In this document: positions 36,808-44,979 of the stretch, piece after piece | How the letters are laid out: each line of letters begins with the position of its first letter | Position numbering within the stretch: position 1 is the stretch's first letter | Program-made: the position numbers and the translations under genes | Assembly: GCF_004634385.1 (NCBI RefSeq) | Contig: NZ_CP037895.1 | Span: forward strand, 1,835,245-1,899,244 | DNA: 64,000 nucleotides | Reading direction: 5' to 3' | From: Thermaerobacter sp. FW80 | GTDB lineage: Bacteria > Bacillota > Sulfobacillia > Thermaerobacterales > Thermaerobacteraceae | The notes under the pieces: generated by a model | Database searches by the model: none | Seen by the model: only the letters and a program-made list of their open reading frames with translations | What the model was told of the DNA's origin: nothing

Positions 36808-37710
36808 ATGGCAGCCGTAGCCCACGACGTGCCCGGCGCCACGCCCCTGCCCCCGGGCGCGCCCCTTCCGCCGGCGCGCGGACTGGGGCGGCGCCTGCTG
36901 AACCATCGCTCGGCGCTGCTGGGGGGCGCCATCGTGGCGGCCTTCGTCCTGATCGCCCTGCTGGCCCCCCTGCTCGCGCCCTACGATCCCGTCGACGACG
37001 CCGATCTGGGCCGGCGGCTGCAGCCGCCGTCGGCCGAGCACTGGCTGGGCACGGACCACCAGGGTCGCGACGTGCTTAGCCGCATCCTCTACGGGGCCCG
37101 CATCTCCCTCCGGGTCGGCGTCATGGCGATGCTGATGGCCGCCGCCGTGGGGACCGCATGGGGGGCCCTGGCGGGGTACTACGGGGGCTGGTTCGACCTG
37201 ATCTCGGGGCGGCTGGTGGACCTGATGCTCGCCTTCCCCAGCATCCTCCTGGCCATCGCCTTCGCGGCGTTCCTGGGGCCCAGCCTGGAGAACACCATGC
37301 TGGCCGTGGCCCTGGTCTCGGTGCCGCAGTACATGCGCCTCGTCCGGGGGCAGGTGCTGTCCCTGCGGGAGCAGGACTACGTCGTGGCGGCGCGGGCGCA
37401 AGGCCTCTCCGACGCGCGGATCATCGTGCGTCACATCCTGCCCAACGCCCTGGCCCCCCTGATCGTGCAGGCCACGCTGGGGGTCGGCACGGCGGTCCTG
37501 GACGCGGCGGCGCTGAGCTTCCTCGGTCTGGGCGCCCAGCCGCCCGCCCCCGAGTGGGGCCGGATGCTGAACGATGCGCGCACCGTCTTCCGCGTGGCGC
37601 CCTGGAACATGACCTTCCCCGGGCTGGCCATCATGCTGGTGGTGCTGGGGTTCAACCTGCTGGGCGACGGCCTGCGGGACGTGCTGGACCCCCGCGCCCG
37701 CGACGACTGA
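36808..37710 (+). CDS. Peptide ABC transporter permease (DppC type)
   Basis: 300 residues from ATG 36808, 9 nt after GGAGGGAAG. The N-terminal helix RSALLGGAIVAAFVLIALLAPLLAPYDP is followed by the DppC loop HWLGTDHQGRDVLSRILYG. The coupling motif AARAQGLSDARIIVRHILPNALAPLIV and the C-terminal ALSFLGLGAQPPAPEWGRML are classical. Partner of the DppB-type protein 107 bp upstream. Confidence 0.95.
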   Translation: MAAVAHDVPGATPLPPGAPLPPARGLGRRLLNHRSALLGGAIVAAFVLIALLAPLLAPYDPVDDADLGRRLQPPSAEHWLGTDHQGRDVLSRILYGARISLRVGVMAMLMAAAVGTAWGALAGYYGGWFDLISGRLVDLMLAFPSILLAIAFAAFLGPSLENTMLAVALVSVPQYMRLVRGQVLSLREQDYVVAARAQGLSDARIIVRHILPNALAPLIVQATLGVGTAVLDAAALSFLGLGAQPPAPEWGRMLNDARTVFRVAPWNMTFPGLAIMLVVLGFNLLGDGLRDVLDPRARDD

Positions 37711-37851
37711 CGCCGCTTTGCCGCGGGCCGAGCGCACCGAGGGGCGCCGGGGAGCCGGACCCCCGCGCCCGCGCCGACGGCCGCCGGCCCCCGCGGCAGG
37801 GCGGGCCCCCAGGCAGGACCGCAGGGGTGACGCGCGACGGGACCCGACCGA

Positions 37852-37880
37852 TTGACGGTCGCTGGCACCGGTGCTACAAT
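37852..37880 (+). promoter_or_regulatory. Promoter of the infC operon
   Basis: TTGACG (37852-37857), 17-nt spacer, TACAAT (37875-37880). It is 406 bp before the infC start, giving a long leader. Confidence 0.7.
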
Positions 37881-38285
37881 GCAGCCGGCCAGCCGCCGCA
37901 TGCCGACGGCTGGCGATTTGCAATCGGCCGAGCAAGCGGAAGCGCGGGCTTCCCACCCCAGGGCGCCAGGGGCTGCCGCTGGGGTTCGCAACCGGGCGGC
38001 ATCCTGCGAGATCGCCTCGCCGTGAGGACGCGCGTCGCGCGGGCGTCGCCGCGCGCCCCCCGGCAATCCGGCGGACATCGGCGGCGCCGAGCGCAGCTGT
38101 GGGATGGCGGGCCGCCGGCGGGCGGCTTCGGCGGCGGCGTCGCGGCAGGGCGAGCCCACGGATGCCGCGCGGGGGATCGCGGGCGCCGCTTGCGCCCGTT
38201 TGTTGTTTCTGCGCGCGGGCTCCTGCGGGCATGGGACGCGCGTCCCGGGAGGGGCACCGGGCGAATGGGGCGGAGGTGACGCGCA
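37881..38285 (+). promoter_or_regulatory. infC leader with internal intrinsic terminator
   Basis: About 400 nt of untranslated leader. GGGCGCCGCTTGCGCCC (38181-38197) followed by GTTTGTTGTTTCT is a typical terminator hairpin 90 nt before infC. Leader transcription attenuation by ribosomal protein L20 is known for this operon in Firmicutes. Whether an L20 site is present here is not visible by eye. Confidence 0.65.
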
Positions 38286-38897
38286 ATCGTCAGGGACTTG
38301 CGCGTGAACGAGCAGATTCGCGTGCGCGAGGTGCGGGTGATCTCGCCCGAGGGCGAGCAGCTGGGCATCTTCCCGACCCACGAGGCGCTGCGCATGGCGT
38401 ACGAGCGGAACCTGGACCTGGTGGAGGTGGCGCCCCAGGCCCGTCCGCCCGTGTGCCGCATCATGGACTACGGGAAGTACAAGTACGAGCAGTCCAAGCG
38501 GGATCGGGAGGCGCGCAAGCGCCAGCGGATCGTCGACGTCAAAGAGGTCAAGATGCGGCCCCGCATCGACCAGCACGACTTCGAGGTCAAGCTGCGCAAC
38601 GCCCGGCGCTTCCTGCAGGACGGGAACAAGGTCAAGGCCACCATCATGTTCCGCGGGCGCGAGATCGTTCACGCGGACCTCGGGCGCCAGGTGCTGGAGC
38701 GGCTCGCCCGGGCGGTGGAGGACATCGCCACCATCGAGCGGCGCCCGGTGGTCGAAGGCCGCAACATGACCATGGTCCTGGCCCCGCGCCCCCAGGTGCA
38801 GGCGGCCGCTCGGCGGGAGGCCACCGAGGCCCGGCCGACGGATGGCGACGCCGGTCCTGCATCGGCCCCGGGCGGCGGGGAGCCTCGCAGCACGTGA
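38286..38897 (+). CDS. infC: Translation initiation factor IF-3, AUC start
   Basis: 203 residues. IF-3 blocks premature 50S joining and rejects wrong start codons. The SD GGAGGTGA (38272-38279) is 6 nt before ATC 38286. From there the reading is (M)VRDLRVNEQIRVREVRVI, aligning with the usual IF-3 N-terminus; TTG 38298 would be 18 nt from the SD. A non-AUG start of the AUU/AUC class is the known device by which IF-3 limits its own synthesis. Both halves are present: the RPPVCRIMDYGKYKYEQ linker region and the C-terminal KVKATIMFRGREIVH fold. The last 30 residues are a variable Ala/Pro/Gly tail. Confidence 0.95.
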   Translation: MVRDLRVNEQIRVREVRVISPEGEQLGIFPTHEALRMAYERNLDLVEVAPQARPPVCRIMDYGKYKYEQSKRDREARKRQRIVDVKEVKMRPRIDQHDFEVKLRNARRFLQDGNKVKATIMFRGREIVHADLGRQVLERLARAVEDIATIERRPVVEGRNMTMVLAPRPQVQAAARREATEARPTDGDAGPASAPGGGEPRST

Positions 38898-39045
38898 GTC
38901 CACCCCGCGTCCCATGGCTCGCCGGGTGGCTCGCCGGGTCCGGCCGCGACCCGACCGAGCACGCAGGGTCGACCGCCCACGGGTGGTCGGGCACGAACTT
39001 CGGCGATCGCGTCCAGCGCGATCCGGTGTCGAGGAGGCGGCGAGG

Positions 39046-39243
39046 ATGCCCAAGATGAAGACCCACCGCGGTGCCGCCAAGCGCTTCCGCCGCACGGCGC
39101 GCGGTCGCTACAAGCACCAGCGCAGCAACCGCGGTCACCTCAACGAGAAGAAGAGCGCCAAGCGGCTGCGCCGGCTCCGCCGTCCGGCGGTGCTGGGGGC
39201 GGCCGACACCCGGACCGTCCGCCGGCTGCTGCCCTACGGCTAG
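39046..39243 (+). CDS. rpmI: 50S ribosomal protein L35
   Basis: 65 residues, full length: MPKMKTHRGAAKRFRRTARG start, then RSNRGHLNEKKSAKRLRRLR. ATG 39046 follows GAGGAGGCGGCGAGG. Third-position GC is high, as in its neighbours. In the infC-rpmI-rplT operon. Confidence 0.97.
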   Translation: MPKMKTHRGAAKRFRRTARGRYKHQRSNRGHLNEKKSAKRLRRLRRPAVLGAADTRTVRRLLPYG

Positions 39244-39417
39244 CCCTGGGGCCGCCGGGGTACCAGCCCCAGGAGCCCAGGGCGGCGGGGCCGTGACGCA
39301 TCCGGCGCGGGAACCGGGGCGGCGTCGCGCGGTCCGGCGGTCGGGAGCACGCCGGCGCGGGACGGTTCGGCGCCCGGCGCACGGGACGGTCCGGTCTGCG
39401 ACGAGGAGGAAGACGCG

Positions 39418-39777
39418 ATGCCACGGGTCAAGGGTGGTCCCCGAACCCGCCGTCGACACAAGAAGATCCTGAAGCTGGCCCGGGGGTACTACGGCCGACG
39501 GAGCAAGACCTTCCGGGCCGCCAACGAGCAGGTGCTGCACTCCCTGTGGTACGCCTACCGCGACCGGCGGGCGCGCAAGCGCGACTTCCGCCGGCTGTGG
39601 ATCCAGCGCATCAACGCCGCCGCCCGCCAGTACGGCCTCTCGTACAGCCGCCTGATGAGCGGCCTGCGCAAGGCCGGGGTCGCCCTCAACCGCAAGGTGC
39701 TGGCCGATCTGGCCGTGCGGGACGACGCCGCGTTCCGCGCCGTGGTCGAGCGGGCCCGGCAGGCGCTGGGGGCCTGA
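39418..39777 (+). CDS. rplT: 50S ribosomal protein L20
   Basis: 119 residues, normal length: [20 protein letters not shown], then [17 protein letters not shown] and the globular part [10 protein letters not shown]-like [21 protein letters not shown]. Binds 23S rRNA early in 50S assembly and in Firmicutes represses its own operon through the leader. 174 bp after rpmI, with a short GC hairpin between. ATG 39418 follows GAGGAGGAAGACGCG. Confidence 0.97.
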   Translation: MPRVKGGPRTRRRHKKILKLARGYYGRRSKTFRAANEQVLHSLWYAYRDRRARKRDFRRLWIQRINAAARQYGLSYSRLMSGLRKAGVALNRKVLADLAVRDDAAFRAVVERARQALGA

Positions 39778-39783
39778 TCGATC

Positions 39784-39825
39784 CGCCTTGGGGGCGGCCC
39801 GCTGCGGCGGGGCGCCCCCAAGGCG
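39784..39825 (+). terminator. Terminator of the infC-rpmI-rplT operon
   Basis: CGCCTTGGGGGC ... GCCCCCAAGGCG, a 12-bp stem, 7 bp after the rplT stop, followed by TTCGC. Confidence 0.75.
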
Positions 39826-39879
39826 TTCGCGCACGATGGGACCGACGCCGTCCGCCCCTCGGGAGGAACCGGCTCCACG

Positions 39880-41304
39880 ATGGACAGGCCCACCGCGGGC
39901 GATGGCCGCACCGCCGCAGACCCCGACCCGCTCCAACGCCCGACCCGCCCTTCGGGTGCACCGCCGCGGGAGCCCAACCCGGCGCAGATCCTCGCCCTGG
40001 GGTTCGCGGGCGTCATCGTCGTGGGGAGCCTCTTGCTGAGCCTGCCCGCGGCGTGGGAGCCCGGCCGGCGGGTGAGCTACCTCGACGCCCTGTTCACCGC
40101 GACGTCCGCCGTGTGCGTGACCGGCCTGGTGGTGACCAACACCGCCGAGACCTTCTCCACCTTCGGCGAGCTGGTCATCCTGGGCCTGATCCAGGTCGGC
40201 GGCCTGGGCGTCATGACCATGTCGACCCTCTTCGCCCTGCTGGTCGGGAAGCGGATCACCTTCCGCGAGCGCCTGATCATCCAGGAGGCCCTGGGCCAGC
40301 TGTCGCCGGCCGGCATGGTGCGGCTGGTGCTCTACGTCGCCACCGTGACCCTGGCCTTCGAGCTGCTGGGCGCGACCTTGCTGACGCTGTACTGGTGGTT
40401 GGCCTACGACGTGCCCTTCGGCTTGGCGGCCTACCGCGGCGTGTTCCACGCCGTCTCGGCCTTCAACAACGCCGGCTTCGACCTCTTCGACAGCCGCCGC
40501 CCCAGCTTGGAGCGCTTCGCCGGCGACCCGGTGATCACGCTGGTCGTCGGCGGCCTGATCGTCGCCGGCGGCCTGGGCTTCACCGTGCTGGCGGACCTGG
40601 GGCGTCGGCTGCGGCACCGCCGCCACCGGTTGTCGCTGCACTCGCGGCTGGTCCTCGTCACCACGGCGGTCCTCCTGGCCGTGGGCACCGGGCTGGTCGC
40701 CCTCGGCGAGTGGTCGAACCCGGCCACCCTGGGCTCCCTGCCCCTGGACCGCAAGCTGTGGGCCGCGCTCTTCCACGCCATCACCCCGCGCACGGCGGGG
40801 TTCAACATGCTGCCCATGGCCGAGCTCACCAACCTGACGGTGTTGACCACGATCCTCCTCATGTTCATCGGCGGGTCGCCGGCGGGCACGGCGGGCGGCA
40901 TCAAGACGACCACCGTGGCCCTGCTGGTGGCGACGGTGCGGGCCACGGTGCGGGGCGACGACGAACTCGTGCTGATGGAGCGGAGGGTGCCGGCGCTGGT
41001 GGCGGCCAAGGCGCTGGCGCTGGCGGTGCTGGCGGCGGGGCTGGTGCTGGCGGTGACCATGGGCATGCTGCTCTGGGACGGTCACGCGCTGGAGGCCACG
41101 GTCTTCGAAGTCGTCTCCGCCTTCGGCACCGTGGGCCTCAGCCTCGGCATCACGCCGGAGTTGACGCCCGTGGGGAAGGTCCTGATCCTTCTGACCATGT
41201 ATGCGGGCCGGGTCGGGCCGCTCACCCTGGCCGTGGCCCTCACCCGCCGCGGCCGGCGGCCCCGGGTGCTGCGCTACCCCGAGGAGCGGGTGCTGGTCGG
41301 CTGA
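39880..41304 (+). CDS. trkH: Potassium uptake protein TrkH/KtrB
   Basis: 474 residues from ATG 39880. Integral membrane channel subunit for K+ uptake. The four pore-loop filters of the TrkH/KtrB fold are visible: SAVCVTGL, FNNAGFDL, TPRTAGFN with SPAGTAGGIKTTT, and AFGTVGLSLG. The segment LILLTMYAGRVGPLTLAVAL near the C-terminus is typical of KtrB. The regulatory RCK subunit is encoded 229 bp downstream. The N-terminal 45 residues are a soluble Pro/Arg tail. Confidence 0.95.
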   Translation: MDRPTAGDGRTAADPDPLQRPTRPSGAPPREPNPAQILALGFAGVIVVGSLLLSLPAAWEPGRRVSYLDALFTATSAVCVTGLVVTNTAETFSTFGELVILGLIQVGGLGVMTMSTLFALLVGKRITFRERLIIQEALGQLSPAGMVRLVLYVATVTLAFELLGATLLTLYWWLAYDVPFGLAAYRGVFHAVSAFNNAGFDLFDSRRPSLERFAGDPVITLVVGGLIVAGGLGFTVLADLGRRLRHRRHRLSLHSRLVLVTTAVLLAVGTGLVALGEWSNPATLGSLPLDRKLWAALFHAITPRTAGFNMLPMAELTNLTVLTTILLMFIGGSPAGTAGGIKTTTVALLVATVRATVRGDDELVLMERRVPALVAAKALALAVLAAGLVLAVTMGMLLWDGHALEATVFEVVSAFGTVGLSLGITPELTPVGKVLILLTMYAGRVGPLTLAVALTRRGRRPRVLRYPEERVLVG

Positions 41305-41533
41305 GGGAGAGGGGCGGAGGCCGCGACCCGGCGGGGTCCCGCCGGGTCGGCGGGGTTGGGAGCCGGCGCCGGCGACGCGCGCGGGGGACCGTGGTGGGGA
41401 CGCCGCGCGGGACCGCGGCGGAGCGGGGACCGAGGGCCGGGGGGTGGGCGGACCGCCGCGGATGGAGCCCGGGCGGCGGCCGGCCCCGGGGACGGTTCGG
41501 TCGCCGGCGCGCCAAGGGGGAGGGAGGGGCACC

Positions 41534-42193
41534 ATGCCCGTCCGTGAGTTCGCCGTCATCGGCCTCGGCCGGTTCGGTCGCGCGGTGGCGACCACCCTGT
41601 ACGACATGGGCTTCAGCGTACTGGGCGTCGACGTCGACGAGGAGATCGTGCAGGAGATGGTCCCGCACGCGACCCACGTGGTCGCCGCCGACGCGACGGA
41701 CGAAGAGGTGCTGCGGTCCCTGGGGCTGCGCAACTTCGACGTGGTGGTGGTGGCCATCGGCGACGTGGAGGCCAGCGTGCTGGTCACGCTGATGCTCAAG
41801 GAGATGGGCGTGCGCCGGGTGGTGGCCAAGGCGGTCAGCGAACACCACGGGCGGGTGCTGCAGCGCATCGGCGCCGACCGGGTGGTGTTCCCCGAGCGGG
41901 ACATGGGGACGCGGGTCGCCCAGCGCATGGTGTCGGCGCACTTCCTGGACTACATCGAGGTCTCGCCCGACGTCAGCGTCGTCGAGCTCCAGGCCGGCGG
42001 CGACATGGTGGGCAAGAGCCTGGAGCAGCTGCGGCTGCGCAACCGGTTCCGGGTGACGGTGATCGCCATCCGGCGCGGGGACGAGGTCGTCGTCTCCCCC
42101 GGCGCGTCGGCCGTCATCGAGGCGCGGGATGTGGTGGTGGTCATCGGCTCCAACGCCGACATCCGCCGCATGCAGGAGGAACTCGGCATCTGA
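41534..42193 (+). CDS. trkA: Potassium uptake RCK protein TrkA/KtrA
   Basis: 219 residues from ATG 41534 after GGGAGGGAGGGGCACC. The N-terminal Rossmann (TrkA-N) domain has the nucleotide-binding motif VIGLGRFGRAVATTL and the acidic strand end GVDVDEE. The C-terminal TrkA-C domain runs from about 135 (SPDVSVVELQ) to the end. It forms the ATP/ADP- or NAD-gated ring under TrkH. Single-RCK length, as in KtrA. Probably co-transcribed with trkH. Confidence 0.95.
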   Translation: MPVREFAVIGLGRFGRAVATTLYDMGFSVLGVDVDEEIVQEMVPHATHVVAADATDEEVLRSLGLRNFDVVVVAIGDVEASVLVTLMLKEMGVRRVVAKAVSEHHGRVLQRIGADRVVFPERDMGTRVAQRMVSAHFLDYIEVSPDVSVVELQAGGDMVGKSLEQLRLRNRFRVTVIAIRRGDEVVVSPGASAVIEARDVVVVIGSNADIRRMQEELGI

Positions 42194-42297
42194 GCCTCGC
42201 ATCGGAGCCTCGGCCCCGGCGTCGAGGCGCCACGGCGGGGGGCGCACCCGCGCCGGCGGGTCCGGGGCTCCCGGGAGGAGGGGACGGGTCGTCGGCC

Positions 42298-43149
42298 ATG
42301 CGCATCACCTCGCCCCAGAACCCGCGCATCAAGCGGCTCCGCAAGCTGCAGGACCGACGCCACCGGCGGCGGCTGGGCGCCACCCTGGTCGAGGGGCGGC
42401 GGTTCGTGGAAGAGGCGCTGGCCGCCGGGCGGACGGTGCGCCAGGCGGTCTACACGGAGGCGTTCGCCGCCTCACCGGCCGGCGCGGCGCTGCTCCGGGC
42501 CCTCGCCGCAGCCGGCACGGAGCTGGCCGAGGTCCCGGATCGGCTGCTGGAGGCGGTGGCGACGACGGAGACCCCCCAGGGGATCGTGGCCGAGGTGGCG
42601 GTGGACGAACCCGCCCCCGTCGGGCGGGCGTGGTGGGGCCGGGTGGAGACGGCGCACCTGCCGCTGGTGCTCTTGCTCGACGGCGTCCAGGATCCCGGCA
42701 ACCTGGGCACGCTGCTGCGGGCCGCGGAGGGGCTCGGGGCTGCGGGCGCGGTGCTGGTGCCGGGGACGGTGGACCCCTACCACCCCCGGGCCGTGCGGGC
42801 CTCGGCGGGGGCGTGCCTGCGGCTGCCCCTGGCCCGGGCGGATGCGGCGGCGGAGGCCGCCGCATCCGCCCGGGCGGCGGGGCTCCAGGTGTGGCTGGCC
42901 GAGGCGGAGGGGTCCACCGCCTGCTGGGACGTGGACTGGCGCCAGCCCGTCCTGCTGGTCGTGGGCAACGAGGGGAGCGGGGTGAGCCCGGAGGTCGCCA
43001 GCCACGCCACGGGCCGGGTGGCGATCCCCCTGGCGGGGGGCATCGGTTCGCTCAACGTGGCCATGGCCGGCACCATCCTGCTCTATGAGGCGGCCCGGCA
43101 ACGGGCCCTGCGGTCCGCCGCCGCGACCCGCGCTACCGACGGAGCCTGA
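42298..43149 (+). CDS. SpoU-family RNA 2'-O-methyltransferase (RlmB/TsnR-like)
   Basis: 283 residues. N-terminal substrate-binding part ITSPQNPRIKRLRKLQDRRHR and LVEGRRFVEEAL; C-terminal SPOUT knot with LLLDGVQDPGNLGTLLRAAEG, LLVVGNEGSGVS and IPLAGGIGSLNVAMAGTILLYEA. It transfers methyl from SAM to a ribose in rRNA or tRNA; which site cannot be told. Homologues lie just upstream of pheST in many Firmicutes, as here. ATG 42298 follows GGGAGGAGGGGACGG. Confidence 0.93.
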   Translation: MRITSPQNPRIKRLRKLQDRRHRRRLGATLVEGRRFVEEALAAGRTVRQAVYTEAFAASPAGAALLRALAAAGTELAEVPDRLLEAVATTETPQGIVAEVAVDEPAPVGRAWWGRVETAHLPLVLLLDGVQDPGNLGTLLRAAEGLGAAGAVLVPGTVDPYHPRAVRASAGACLRLPLARADAAAEAAASARAAGLQVWLAEAEGSTACWDVDWRQPVLLVVGNEGSGVSPEVASHATGRVAIPLAGGIGSLNVAMAGTILLYEAARQRALRSAAATRATDGA

Positions 43150-43276
43150 GCGCAGCGGGATCGCCCGCCCGTCGTGCCGCTGCGGCCTTGGGGGCGGCCG
43201 CCCGTCCAGGGCGCGGGAGCGGGGTCGGGGCGCGGCCTTCGCCCGCGGCGGGCGAGGGGCCGCCGCGGGCGGCGGG

Positions 43277-43552
43277 TCAGTCGTCGCCGAAGAACGGCAG
43301 GTCGAAGTCGAAGAGGTCGTCCAGGAAGTGCTTCCGGCGCTTGCGACCGTACGGGTGGTGCGGGTACGGCGACTCGTAGCGGGGATCGCCGCGGTGCCGG
43401 AAATCCTCTTCCTCCCAGCGCTCGGCGCCGGCCAGCAGCTTCTCGAGCTCGCCCCGGTCGAGCCACACGCCGCGGCACTCCGGGCAGACGTCGATGAGCA
43501 CGCCGCGGCGGTCGACCTCCTTCATGGGCACGTCGCACAGCGGGCAGCGCAT
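43277..43552 (-). CDS. TFIIB-type zinc-ribbon protein
   Basis: 91 residues; ATG 43552 follows GGAGGTGA by 8 nt. The zinc knuckle is MRCPLCDVPM then DVCPECRGVWLDRGELEKLL, the pattern CxxC-x(n)-CxxC-GvWlDrGEle of the zf-TFIIB family. The rest is acidic and aromatic (DDLFDFDLPFFGDD). Role unknown; small cytosolic protein. Convergent with the SpoU gene. Confidence 0.88.
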   Translation of the reverse strand: MRCPLCDVPMKEVDRRGVLIDVCPECRGVWLDRGELEKLLAGAERWEEEDFRHRGDPRYESPYPHHPYGRKRRKHFLDDLFDFDLPFFGDD

Positions 43553-43709
43553 GGGCGGCCTCACCTCCTCCGCGATGGTAACCCAGCCGCCGACGGGCCG
43601 CCAGCCGGTGGTGCCATGCGGCGGCGGGCCACCGCAAGGATGCCGGCCTGCGGCGGGCGCCGCCGCCCGGACGGGGGCGGCGGCGTGCAAGGGACCGTCG
43701 CCGCGCCGG

Positions 43710-43739
43710 TTGTGGGTGCGCGCGGGCCCGTGCTATAAT
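43710..43739 (+). promoter_or_regulatory. Promoter of yqzL
   Basis: TTGTGG (43710-43715), 18-nt spacer, TATAAT (43734-43739), 45 bp before the start codon. Divergent from the zinc-ribbon gene. Confidence 0.65.
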
Positions 43740-43784
43740 GCCGGCACACTGGCAGGCGGCCGCCAGGCAGGGAGAGGTGCCGCG

Positions 43785-43886
43785 ATGGGTCCGCTGACGG
43801 CCGACGTCTTCTGGCAGCTGTTCGAGCGCACGGGCTCGGTGGTGGCCTTTCTGCTGTACCGGCTGCTGTTGGGTGCCGACGGCTGA
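43785..43886 (+). CDS. yqzL: YqzL-like small protein
   Basis: 33 residues from ATG 43785, after GGGAGAGGTGCCGCG. The sequence VFWQLFERTGSVVAFLLYRLL has the conserved F-W-x-L-F-x-x-T-G-x-x-x-A-Y/F-L-L-Y pattern of the YqzL family of Firmicute mini-proteins, function unknown. It is too short to have been found by most length filters. A good upstream promoter and SD support it. Followed by about 700 bp of non-coding sequence before the pheS T-box. Confidence 0.82.
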   Translation: MGPLTADVFWQLFERTGSVVAFLLYRLLLGADG

Positions 43887-44574
43887 GGCGCCGGGTGAGC
43901 CGGACGGGGGGGCGCCAGCAGCGAGGGACGCCGGCCCCGTCGAGCCGGCTCCCTCGACGGAGCCGGCGAGGGCGGCGACCGTGCCGGGGCGCCGCCGAGG
44001 GCCGGGCGGCGGGCGGCCGCACCGCGCGCCGCGGACTGCCCCGCAGCATGCGCCGTGGACCGCCCCCGCACCGTGCGCGGCGAAAATCGGGGCGCGGCCA
44101 GCGGGGAGCGATCAAGGTGACAGGGGCGGCGCCGGCCTGGGAGCAGCTGCCGGGGAACCCCGGCGGGGACGTCGGCTCCAACTCGGGCGCCCCGCGGTCC
44201 CGGCACCGCCAGGGGTCATCGCCGTGGGTCCGGGGCGGACGGCACCCGGCCCCTCCCGCGGCGGGGACCATCGGCGCCAGCGTCAGCCCTGCGGACCCAT
44301 CCCCAGCGACCCCACCGAGCGCGATCACGCCCACCGAGCGCGATCGCGAGGCTCGGGCGACCGGAGCGCTGCAAGCCGCCGCCACGACACGATGCGCTGC
44401 AAGCCGCCGCCACGACACGATGGGGTCGGCAGGCCGGCGACGGTGGCGAGACGGCGCGGGCCGACCGCTCCCGCTGACCGACCGACCGCAGGATGGCCGG
44501 GGCTCGGCGGCGCGAGGCGCGGAGGCTCGCGAGCGCGGTAGCGCGAAGGAAGCAGGGCGAAGCGCGAAGGGCGC
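43887..44574. other. Intergenic region upstream of the pheS leader
   Basis: No gene supported; open frames are Arg/Gly/Pro-rich shadows. It contains the 28-bp tandem repeat at 44366-44421 and repeated GCGAAG motifs near 44545-44575. No clear promoter for pheS could be picked. Confidence 0.5.
44366..44421. repeat. 28-bp perfect tandem repeat, two copies
   Basis: GCGCTGCAAGCCGCCGCCAC plus GACACGAT at 44366-44393 and again at 44394-44421. It lies about 180 bp before the pheS T-box leader. Confidence 0.95.
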
Positions 44575-44916
44575 AGGGCGATGACCGGGCGAGTACCCCG
44601 GCAGGACCCTCCAGAGAGGGCGGGTCGTGGCTGCAAGCCCGCCCAGGGGACGGCCGGGCGAAGTTCCCCCGGGAGCCGACGGCTGAACCGGACGACCGGG
44701 GACAGCGGTCCGACCCGCCGCCGGGGCGACGCCTGGCGGCGCCTGAGGTCGGGCGGGGGCCGGTTCGTCCGCAGTAGGCCGTTCCGGGCGGGGCCCGTTA
44801 GCGCCCCGGGGTCGGCCCCAGGGCCCGACCCGCCGAGGCGCCGGACCGCGAGGCCGGCGCGAACCAGGGTGGTACCGCGGCATCCAGTCCGCCCCCGGAC
44901 GGGGCGGCGTTTTTTG
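44575..44916 (+). ncRNA. T-box riboswitch, phenylalanine, pheST leader
   Basis: Senses uncharged tRNA-Phe. Seen in order: GGGCGAGTACC (AGTA motif), CCAGAGAGGGCGGG, specifier TTC at 44664-44666 followed after 5 nt by GGAGCC, T-box AGGGTGGTACCGCG (44866-44879), and terminator CCGCCCC-CGGAC-GGGGCGG (44889-44907) with a T6 run. TTC is a Phe codon and agrees with the downstream genes. Confidence 0.95.
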
Positions 44917-44979
44917 TTCCCAGGGCATCGAGCCAGGGCGAAGCGAAGGGTGCCACGGCATGGAGAGGGTGACCAGCCG

